Below are positions 62,201 to 64,000 of a stretch of 64,000 nt of DNA, piece after piece. Made by a program: the position numbers and the translations under genes. Source of the stretch: Setophaga petechia (taxonomy: Eukaryota; Chordata; Aves; Passeriformes; Parulidae); assembly GCA_024362935.1 (NCBI GenBank), contig JANCRA010000175.1, positions 1 through 64,000 on the forward strand, in the 5' to 3' direction. The notes under the pieces were generated by a model. The model did no database searches. It worked only from the letters and a program-made list of their open reading frames with translations, and was not told where the DNA came from. How positions within the stretch are numbered: the stretch's first letter is position 1; each line of letters opens with the position of its first letter.

Positions 62201-62639
62201 TTTTTCAATGCTTCAAGACTCATTAAATCACTTACATAATTCATCCACCCAGTTCCAAGCAAAGCTTATTGTTGATAGGCCTGGGTGAAAATGAAAAAAC
62301 AATTCTCACATAAAATATTATCTGTTCATATGGTCTGATATTTAAGTGTAGCAGATTGTCTGGGCACAAGAATTTCCTGGTTTTCAGACCCAATGAAACA
62401 GTCAGTAATATCAAGAATTATTTATTTTTGCTGCCTCTGCTATTGAGCAGTGTTTAAAGCTGGAATCTTTTTCAGAGGTATTGTATTAGTCTGTTTTGTT
62501 TATGTGACACTGTTGTTCTTCTGTCTCATCTTTCTTTCCCCTGCAGTCATGTTCTTATTTTACATCCAATGCCTTTCCCTTAAAAATCTCCTTCATCAAT
62601 GCAAATGCTCCAAGTGGAAACATCAATGTGATTTTTAAG
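1519..62639 (+). CDS. PIK3C2G: Class II phosphoinositide 3-kinase gamma (partial, nine exons)
   Basis: Nine exons splice into 379 codons without a stop. Class II PI3Ks phosphorylate the 3-position of phosphatidylinositol and PtdIns4P on endosomal and other membranes; the gamma form is known mainly from liver in mammals. In window numbering, codons 1-82 are the end of the first C2 domain and its linker (motif [13 protein letters not shown]). Codons 83-348 cover the helical PIK domain ([51 protein letters not shown]). Codons 349-379 open the kinase N-lobe ([16 protein letters not shown], ending NVIFK). The wording is closer to the gamma paralogue than to alpha or beta as I remember them, for example [13 protein letters not shown] and FEWxLESPLV. 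The family is normally about 1,450 residues, so roughly a quarter is here. The Ras-binding region, catalytic loop, PX and C-terminal C2 lie outside. Exons are small and introns range from 1.1 to 26 kb. All splice sites are GT/AG. Confidence 0.92.
1832..2357. repeat. Long polypyrimidine tract (13-base units, then CT-rich)
   Basis: From 1861 to 2357 the plus strand contains only C and T (497 bases), preceded by 28 more pyrimidines interrupted by a single G at 1860. The first part is about a dozen copies of a 13-base unit, TTTTCTCTCCTCC. The middle is CTCTCTCT with periodic TTC interruptions, and the end is irregular C/T. The minus strand is correspondingly all purine. It lies about 200 bases after the exon a donor. 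Long reading frames across it on both strands are low-complexity artefacts. Confidence 0.98.
2358..6882. other. Intronic sequence, no gene
   Basis: AT-rich intron. I see only short low-complexity stretches: an AT dinucleotide run around 4901-4920, a run of A at about 4350-4362, and an AT-rich patch around 5675-5700. No retroelement was recognised. Confidence 0.6.
6883..7356 (+). mobile_element. ERV LTR, family A, plus orientation, 3' part lost
   Basis: Starts near TGCTGCTGGTTTGGGCTGGG and runs through CCAAGGCCTTTTCTGCTT, GACCCCAACTGACCAGAGGG, a TATA box (TATAAA at 7151-7156) and a late CTATTAAA signal before TTTATCTC. This order matches a widespread avian LTR family I know in both chicken and songbirds. 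A second copy in the opposite direction lies at 48117-49080. The match fades after about 7356, so the 3' end is lost or diverged. The family name is from memory of its sequence, not a search. Confidence 0.8.
7357..9114. other. Intronic sequence, no recognised feature
   Basis: Unique-looking AT-rich intron between two LTRs. No exon, RNA gene or repeat recognised. Confidence 0.55.
9115..9515 (+). mobile_element. Solo LTR, family B, plus orientation
   Basis: Begins TGTGGCATTCACATTCTCTG and ends CCCTGCAAATACAATA. It includes ATTGG/CCAAT motifs, an AT-rich promoter-like zone and AATAAA (around 9440) before CTTCTGAGAACATGGA. The flanks CTCTGC (9109-9114) and CTCTAC (9516-9521) look like a 6-bp target-site duplication with one change. 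A minus-strand copy with the same ends is at 48399-48807. The family is common in songbird genomes as I recall it. It ends only about 150 bases before exon b. Confidence 0.85.
9662..9776 (+). CDS. PIK3C2G: PIK3C2G exon b: C2-to-helical linker
   Basis: The acceptor TTTCCTGCAG ends at 9661 and the donor GTGAGC starts at 9777. The first base completes the Glu codon left open by the previous exon, and the 38 following codons end in frame with SATLQ, directly before the IDFP start of the next exon. This is the least conserved exon in the window, as expected for the linker. The family pattern of a small hydrophobic stretch (here [10 protein letters not shown]), then VITPG, then a Thr-Leu-Gln ending is kept. 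It is more GC-rich than its surroundings. I rest the call on phase continuity, splice sites and the VITPG and TLQ anchors. Confidence 0.82.
9869..9930. repeat. Short direct repeat, 21 bases twice
   Basis: A 21-base word beginning CAAAATCCAATTTCCATTGC occurs at 9869-9889 and again at 9910-9930, period 41. The spacer contains a similar inverted word (GAATCCAATGCAAAATTG). Confidence 0.9.
9931..11220. other. Intronic sequence, no recognised feature
   Basis: Ordinary AT-rich intron between exons b and c. Nothing further recognised. Confidence 0.6.
11221..11351 (+). CDS. PIK3C2G: PIK3C2G exon c: start of helical domain
   Basis: Encodes [17 protein letters not shown], then [20 protein letters not shown], a strong class II signature. 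The acceptor is an AT-rich tract ending in AAATAAAG at 11220, with AAG rather than CAG before the exon. The donor is GTAAGC at 11352. The exon starts in phase 0 and ends with CT, which the next exon completes to Leu. The acidic stretch precedes the first helix of the PIK domain. Confidence 0.93.
12535..13030 (+). mobile_element. Ancient CR1-like LINE fragment
   Basis: Words such as GTGCAGAGAAGGGCAACAAA, ATGAAAGGTCTTAAGC, AAGGCTGAGACTATAGCTTG and a later AAATTCATGGATAAGAGGTT follow the order of an old amniote CR1 3' region in plus orientation. It is heavily diverged and lacks the terminal octamer repeats, so its limits are approximate. Confidence 0.6.
13834..13881. repeat. AT-rich tandem pair
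   Basis: Two adjacent copies of about 22 bases, ATATATTTTTATATACAGTA, the second with two extra T. The unit is partly self-complementary. Confidence 0.85.
14185..14241. repeat. 19-base tandem repeat, three copies
   Basis: GTTGATTAATGAAGGTGCT is repeated from 14185, 14204 and 14223, the last copy ending GTGTT. Confidence 0.95.
14242..17419. other. Intronic sequence, no gene
   Basis: Contains a pyrimidine-rich patch near 14575-14650, an AT-rich patch with repeated CCTAAATAGATA words at 15130-15180, and homopolymer runs near 16700 and 17060. No exon or retroelement recognised. Confidence 0.55.
17420..17608 (+). CDS. PIK3C2G: PIK3C2G exon d: helical domain
   Basis: At 189 bases this is the largest exon here. 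It encodes [17 protein letters not shown], the [15 protein letters not shown] motif and [14 protein letters not shown]. The acceptor TCTTTTGCAG ends at 17419 and the donor GTAAGG starts at 17609. The leading A completes Leu and the trailing AG is completed to Ser by the next exon. The [12 protein letters not shown] text is typical of PIK3C2G. A duplicated intronic segment begins about 30 bases after the donor. Confidence 0.94.
17639..18547. repeat. Dispersed direct duplication, about 180 bases, two copies
   Basis: Copy 1 at 17639-17818 and copy 2 at 18364-18547 share long identical words, including TTTGCTCAGCACCCTGGCCA, GTTTGGTGCACTG and CTCTCTGGGCCAAAGTGAAA. The offset is about 725 bases. 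Copy 1 begins about 30 bases after the exon d donor. The spacer (about 17960-18360) resembles decayed LTR sequence, but I cannot place it in a family. Confidence 0.85.
18548..20740. other. Intronic sequence, no recognised feature
   Basis: No exon, RNA gene or repeat family recognised in this part of the intron after exon d. Confidence 0.55.
20747..20770 (+). repeat. TTG trinucleotide microsatellite, eight units
   Basis: Eight uninterrupted TTG units inside the intron. Confidence 0.97.
22071..22252. repeat. A-free G/T tract with G runs
   Basis: 182 bases made of T runs punctuated by G, GG, GGG or GGGG, with a single C and no A on the plus strand. Two GGGG blocks separated by T6 occur near 22095-22110. 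The Lys/Pro-rich and Phe-rich reading frames over it are artefacts. Confidence 0.97.
22253..26580. other. Intronic sequence, no recognised feature
   Basis: AT-rich intron without any exon or repeat family that I recognise. Confidence 0.55.
26590..26970. promoter_or_regulatory. Candidate conserved non-coding element
   Basis: A repeat-free stretch with dense homeodomain and POU-like words: TTGCATAATTAG at 26631, GATAATTTATTTATGATGCG at 26819 and GGCATTATGCAAAGAATTAT at 26867. It has retained CpGs in an otherwise CpG-poor intron (ATATCGGCC, TCATCGAGG, GAGTCGCATT). The look is that of a vertebrate enhancer. This is an inference from composition only; conservation was not tested. Confidence 0.35.
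27776..27899. repeat. 31-base minisatellite, four copies
   Basis: Units start at 27776, 27807, 27838 and 27869, each beginning CAGAAAATATTCTTTG and ending GCAATGGCC(A/C)T. Units differ at only a few positions. Because 31 is not a multiple of three, the open frames across it on both strands shift reading with each copy and are not genes. Confidence 0.97.
28027..28600. repeat. Triplicated CR1-like block with internal palindromes
   Basis: Three tandem units start at 28027, 28263 and 28445 with ACTCCTGTGGATGTG. Each carries an AATCAT(A/G)GAATCATTGAGG-like word followed by AGACCTCTGAGATCATTGAG, which resembles the 3' end of an avian CR1 in reverse. Each ends with AAAATAAGTCCTT. In units 1 and 2 this is followed by its inverse, giving a 13-base-arm hairpin (28184-28211 in unit 1). 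Unit 1 is about 50 bases longer because of an extra AAATAAGTCACATCAA copy, and unit 3 lacks the second arm. Confidence 0.9.
28601..29544. other. Intronic sequence before exon e, no recognised feature
   Basis: Nothing recognised apart from the polypyrimidine acceptor region at the end. Confidence 0.6.
29545..29638 (+). CDS. PIK3C2G: PIK3C2G exon e: helical domain, LPQLVQ motif
   Basis: Encodes [20 protein letters not shown] and the hallmark [11 protein letters not shown]. Helical-repeat text of this kind (FPDQ.R..AV.....SNDEL..YLPQLVQ) is shared by PI3K catalytic subunits. The acceptor TTTTTCTCCAG ends at 29544 and the donor GTAAGG starts at 29639. The first base closes the split Ser codon and the exon ends in phase 0. 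The frame stays open into the intron for some codons. Confidence 0.95.
29639..30712. other. Intron between exons e and f, no recognised feature
   Basis: At about 1.1 kb, the shortest intron in the window. Only a short CTGT run near 30526 stands out. Confidence 0.65.
30713..30807 (+). CDS. PIK3C2G: PIK3C2G exon f: helical domain
   Basis: Encodes [20 protein letters not shown] then [12 protein letters not shown], matching the PI3K pattern KFE..L.SPLV.FLL.R....I..AH.LYW. The acceptor TTTTCTATTAAG ends at 30712 and the donor GTAAGA starts at 30808. It starts in phase 0 and ends with TG, completed to Trp by the first base of the next exon, 26.2 kb downstream. Confidence 0.95.
30808..33930. other. 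Start of the 26-kb intron, no recognised feature
   Basis: AT-rich, with a run of A near 32780. No exon or repeat family recognised. Confidence 0.55.
34200..36560. other. Intronic sequence, no gene
   Basis: Only homopolymer runs (T near 34310, A near 35825) stand out. No exon, RNA gene or retroelement was recognised. Confidence 0.55.
36565..36587 (+). repeat. Poly-T run
   Basis: Uninterrupted run of about two dozen T. Could be the tail of a minus-strand retroposon, but no body was recognised beside it. Confidence 0.9.
37199..37525 (-). mobile_element. Solo ERV LTR with perfect 6-bp target duplication
   Basis: The element starts TGACGAGGAAGACAGGAGAC and ends ACTGTCCACA on the plus strand, so it has TG...CA ends. 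The same six bases, CTAGAG, flank it at 37193-37198 and 37526-37531. On the minus strand it shows a CCAAT box (ATTGG at 37325), a TATAAAA box (37273-37279) and AATAAA (37252-37257) shortly before the 3' end, the order expected of U3-R-U5. At 327 bases with a 6-bp duplication it fits an ERVK (beta-like) solo LTR. Confidence 0.93.
39192..39404. repeat. 71-base minisatellite, three copies
   Basis: Units begin TTGGAACTGATGATGTTGGA at 39192, 39263 and 39334. The copies are almost identical; I see one difference, AGTAAAAC against AGTGAAAC in unit 2. The array ends at GAATTCAGA. Confidence 0.98.
40030..40282 (-). mobile_element. ERV 3' LTR, minus orientation
   Basis: On the minus strand this reads TGAAAATTTTTGTAAAC... 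through a TATATAAGC promoter motif (40107-40116 on plus) to ...GTCCAACCTAACA, giving TG...CA ends. A purine-rich stretch (revcomp of 40283-40295) sits just before its 5' end where a polypurine tract should be, and an env remnant lies upstream of that. About 253 bases. The 5' LTR and most of the provirus are missing. Confidence 0.75.
40454..40660 (-). pseudogene. Retroviral env C-terminal remnant (broken)
   Basis: On the minus strand, 49 codons are open from 40603 down to a TAA at 40454-40456. They encode an aromatic-rich juxtamembrane segment (SWGITGW is visible), then a membrane-spanning run of Leu, Ile and Val, a Cys-containing turn and a short tail. This is the layout of a retroviral transmembrane Env end. 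An in-frame stop at 40604-40606 breaks it directly upstream, and further upstream similarity is weak. Its position next to an LTR in the same orientation supports an old provirus fragment. It cannot encode a functional envelope protein. Confidence 0.75.
40661..44200. other. Intronic sequence, no gene
   Basis: No further retroviral gag or pol text was recognised upstream of the env remnant. The longer open frames in this stretch have no recognisable protein features. Confidence 0.5.
44210..44690. promoter_or_regulatory. Candidate conserved non-coding element
   Basis: Repeat-free AT-rich block with clustered homeodomain-type words, for example GATATTAATCAGGCTCATTAG at 44607, with unusual retained CpGs (CTACCCGCATC, AAATCGGTAT). 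It resembles vertebrate enhancers by composition. No alignment was possible, so this is only a candidate. Confidence 0.3.
44691..48116. other. Intronic sequence, no recognised feature
   Basis: No exon or repeat family recognised. The short frames here look like chance. Confidence 0.5.
48117..49080 (-). mobile_element. ERV LTR, family A, minus orientation, split by a nested LTR
   Basis: Plus-strand text begins TGTCATGGTGTAACCCCAG and ends ATAAAACCAGCACA, the reverse of the family A ends, and shares CAGCTGTCC, GTGCACCCCCAGCC and AAAAGGCCTTGGC with the copy at 6883. The halves 48117-48398 and 48808-49080 are separated by a family B LTR. Flanks TATTAA and ACTTAA agree at four of six bases, a weak target duplication. 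Confidence 0.85.
48399..48807 (-). mobile_element. Solo LTR, family B, nested inside family A LTR
   Basis: This is the reverse complement of the element at 9115-9515. It starts TATTGTATTTGCAGGG and ends AGAAAATGTGAATGTGACA. Internal order (TTCAGAAGGCTAATTAATTC, TTGGCACAGATTGGTCA, CTTCTCAGCTTCCCAGGAGC) matches throughout. It interrupts the family A LTR close to where that family's TATA box should be, so it inserted later. The flanking CTTCTC and CTTGCC are a possible degraded 6-bp duplication. Confidence 0.87.
49081..51946. other. Intronic sequence, no recognised feature
   Basis: Homopolymer and short repeats only, including a TCTGTGTT triplet repeat near 51880-51905. Confidence 0.5.
51947..52212. 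repeat. 84-92-base tandem repeat, three copies
   Basis: Units start AGTTTGGGACTG at 51947, 52031 and 52121. Each continues GTCCAGTG(C/T)ACT, GGGAGATAA and a TAATTAATTAA-type end. Copies 2 and 3 are closest to each other and copy 3 has an A-run insertion. Confidence 0.93.
52213..55700. other. Intronic sequence, no gene
   Basis: Only a 26-base period pair near 54881-54930 (TTTATTTAAAAGATAATCAC and a near copy) stands out. Confidence 0.5.
55709..55870. repeat. ATT/AT microsatellite in a 92-base tandem pair
   Basis: CAATACTGTAA(T/A)G.CTTATATATT begins both copies (55709 and 55801), each followed by ATT units and then GTCATATATATAT. The two copies differ in ATT number. Confidence 0.9.
55871..57037. 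other. End of the 26-kb intron
   Basis: AT-rich, no repeat family recognised. It ends in a pyrimidine-rich acceptor tract (T run and TCCTCCTTCC) before exon g. Confidence 0.6.
57038..57218 (+). CDS. PIK3C2G: PIK3C2G exon g: end of helical domain
   Basis: Encodes [20 protein letters not shown], then [20 protein letters not shown] and a lysine-rich end at GASDPKKK. The acceptor TCCTTCCTTCAG ends at 57037. The leading G completes the Trp of the LYWLLK motif across the 26-kb intron. The donor GTTTGT at 57219 is weaker than the others. Nine consecutive A bases (57209-57217) followed by G form the last codons and abut this donor. Confidence 0.95.
57219..58310. other. Intronic sequence after exon g, no recognised feature
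   Basis: No exon or repeat recognised. A small inverted word pair (ATGCATTATACATTACTAATG) occurs near 58083-58105. Confidence 0.55.
58311..58555 (-). mobile_element. CR1 LINE, 5'-truncated 3' end, minus orientation
   Basis: Plus strand reads AATCATAGAATCACAGAATG, GTTTGGGCTGGAAGGAACCT, TGCCATGGGCAGGGACACCT, CCCCATCCAGCCTGG and CCCTTGTCCTGTCACC. This is the reverse complement of the avian CR1 3' end, including the terminal ATTCTATG-type repeat. About 245 bases, a typical 5' truncation, and relatively little diverged. Confidence 0.95.
58667..59059 (+). mobile_element. Solo LTR, family C, plus orientation
   Basis: Starts TGTCGCAGACATCTTTCGTG and ends ACCACCGTCACA. It contains GTGATTGGTCTC, GACCAGTCACAG, a TTAGTATAGT(TA)n zone, AATAAATCAAGCCTTCTGAT and a C-rich 3' part, which I recognise as a common songbird LTR. 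Flanks CAATGG and ACATGG agree at four of six bases. It ends about 140 bases before the exon h acceptor. Confidence 0.88.
59202..59309 (+). CDS. PIK3C2G: PIK3C2G exon h: helical-to-kinase linker
   Basis: Encodes [18 protein letters not shown] and [17 protein letters not shown], the segment that leads into the kinase N-lobe in class II enzymes. The acceptor TTGTGCTGCAG ends at 59201 and the donor GTAAGT starts at 59310. It is phase 0 at both ends and 36 codons long. The exon is noticeably GC- and CpG-richer than the flanking introns. A solo LTR ends about 140 bases upstream of its acceptor. Confidence 0.95.
59764..60612 (+). mobile_element. Tandem pair of LTR-like units, about 435 bases each
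   Basis: Copy 1 (59764-60198) and copy 2 (60199-60612) both start GAACAATGGTCTGTGTATTA and share TTGCTTTGTGTGATTGGTCA, TATAAA-type sequence, GTAACATTAAGTTCTTGGTC and GGAAAATAAAACAGCTCAGG. A CCAAT box, TATA box, then AATAAA is the layout of an LTR. The two copies match at most positions by eye but carry many independent changes, so the duplication is not recent. No gag, pol or env text is seen beside them. Confidence 0.75.
60613..62546. other. Intronic sequence before exon i, no recognised feature
   Basis: No repeat family recognised; ends in a C/T-rich acceptor tract. The part around 60880-61100 is repeat-free and motif-rich but I cannot say more. Confidence 0.55.
62547..62639 (+). CDS. PIK3C2G: PIK3C2G exon i: kinase N-lobe with ATP-site lysine
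   Basis: Encodes [19 protein letters not shown] and then NINVIFK. The acceptor CTTTCCCCTGCAG ends at 62546 and the donor GTATGT starts at 62640. It is phase 0 at both ends. By family comparison the final codon, AAG at 62637-62639, is the lysine of the IFKxGDDLRQD motif. That residue contacts ATP and is the one alkylated by wortmannin in class I enzymes. The GDDLRQD half must be in the next exon, and I do not see it in the remaining 1.36 kb. Confidence 0.95.
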
Positions 62640-64000
62640 GTATGTTCTTCCTCCACTCCTCAGGTCTTTTGGTATGGAAAATGATCATTTAAAATTCACC
62701 TAATTTATATTTTAAAGTTTGAGTCTGAGAATAGTTGATTTAGCTCTGCTGCTTGTTTATCCCTATTATTTTTGACACTAGAACTCTTAATGAAACTTGT
62801 TGAGGCAATACACTGAGGTGTCAGCTTTTTGATCAACAGAGACTCAAACAAATGATAGCAGTTTTTTCCTTAGTGAAGACAACCAGACTAGAATATAAAG
62901 TTCATATTTTAAACCTAGTTTATTAGCTAGGGCAGGTGTCAGAGAAGAGATAGATCAGAGTGACTGAACCCTCATCCTCGTCCATATATCTCTAAAAAAT
63001 CAAAATACTGGAGAGTGAGAGGCTCCATTTGCCACACAAACCTAATTCTGCCCCTGTGAGCCAGTGTGGGGGAATGGGCTGAGGAAGAGGGAGCTGGAGG
63101 AGGCAGCAGAGGAGCTCTGGCTGATTGGAGTTACTTGGAGGAACTGACTCAAAATAAACTCTGCTTTATTTTGCAGTTATCACCTAGAAAAGCTTCAGAG
63201 TTCAGGGCATCCACAAAAGAAATTTTTAAGTTAGTTCTCTTTTGAAAGAGCAAAAGTCTTCCCTAAAAGTAGATATTGGTTTTAGAGAAGAGCACAAGTT
63301 CATAAAATGACTGTTGGGTAAAAAATGGTTTGTTGCCAATGGCATTATTCTTAGGTATTTTGCAGAATCATTTTCCAAATGAGAAATCTGAAAAATTGAT
63401 ATAAATAAATTTTTTAAAAACCTAGATTCTATGCTGTCTTAAATTAACTTGCCCTTTAGAGCAGCTGTGATTCTCAGAAATAGAAGTAAGCTTTCCAGGC
63501 CTGCCAAGGGGAGAAATTAGCAATTTTAAGTTTTCCTGAACATTTAGAAACCTGTTTCATCTGAGAATCAATATTAAGCAGCAGATTCCTGCCTACTTGA
63601 GCAAACACCTGCTCATGGAACTTTTAAACAATTGCATTGGTTCTACTCAAACAATTTTTTTCCTACCTGGTAATGTTGAGCAAGCAGCTCATTGTCCAGT
63701 TGCTGTAAAAGAATTTTAGCTACTGTCACCTTCTCCTGTCAGCAAAACATTGTGCTAAAATACCTTTTGCTTGTACTATAGTTCCATTGCTTATTCATGA
63801 CAGATAACTCATACATAAATGATAAGCACAGTAAATGATAGGGGTATCTTACTAAATTGTCTTCCCACTGTATATGTGAGGGAAGGTGAGTGGAGAGAAT
63901 AAGATATTTTTACATTTTTAGGTGCTAAGAAGAATTAATTGGAGTCTTTTGATGAGAGAAAAATAGATTCAGATATTTTGTCTTTTTAAAATGAGTTTGT
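62640..64000. other. Intron after exon i; next kinase exon not reached
   Basis: I looked for the expected GDDLRQD-encoding exon in the three plus frames and do not see it. No repeat or RNA gene recognised. Confidence 0.65.

Noticed and set aside
1519..62639. Assignment to PIK3C2A or PIK3C2B instead of PIK3C2G
   Set aside because: Key segments ([13 protein letters not shown], FEWx[18 protein letters not shown]) fit my memory of the gamma paralogue better, but this was not tested by alignment; orthology should be confirmed by a search.
1..64000. CRISPR arrays, tRNA or rRNA genes, bacterial operons
   Set aside because: The tandem repeats lack regular unique spacers; no cloverleaf or rRNA core sequence was recognised; gene structure is spliced vertebrate.
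62640..64000. Search for the GDDLRQD kinase exon
   Set aside because: No in-frame match with splice sites seen, so the window ends within the following intron.

Overview
The window is a piece of a bird genome, most likely a songbird. It is AT-rich and CpG-poor, its coding exons are small and scattered among kilobase introns, and it carries a 5'-truncated CR1 LINE with the avian 3' end plus several endogenous-retrovirus LTR families that I recognise from passerine genomes. There is no sign of bacterial or viral gene organisation. The organism call is an inference from repeat content and gene structure.

One host gene can be supported: a plus-strand class II phosphoinositide 3-kinase, best matched to PIK3C2G. 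Nine coding exons lie at 1519-1650, 9662-9776, 11221-11351, 17420-17608, 29545-29638, 30713-30807, 57038-57218, 59202-59309 and 62547-62639. They are joined by canonical GT/AG splice sites with compatible phases and give 379 uninterrupted codons. These run from the end of the first C2 domain, through the helical (PIK) domain, into the kinase N-lobe. The last codon in the window is the ATP-contacting lysine. The 5' part of the gene, the kinase catalytic core and the PX and C2 tail lie outside.

All remaining sequence is intronic. By region: 1651-9661 holds a 497-base pure polypyrimidine tract and two LTRs (6883-7356 and 9115-9515). 11352-17419 holds an old CR1 fragment and small tandem repeats. 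17609-29544 holds a local 180-base duplication, a G/T tract, a 31-base minisatellite, a triplicated CR1-like block with palindromes, and a candidate conserved regulatory element. 30808-57037 (26.2 kb) holds a solo LTR with a perfect 6-bp target duplication, a decayed retroviral env-LTR fragment, a 71-base minisatellite, an LTR nested inside another LTR, and further tandem repeats. 57219-62546 holds a CR1, a solo LTR and a tandem pair of LTR-like units.

I found no tRNA, rRNA, CRISPR array or second protein-coding gene. I did not find a convincing undescribed biological system. The most informative observations are the transposon insertion history (nested and tandem LTRs), the very long polypyrimidine mirror tract next to a splice donor, and two repeat-free intronic stretches that look like enhancers.
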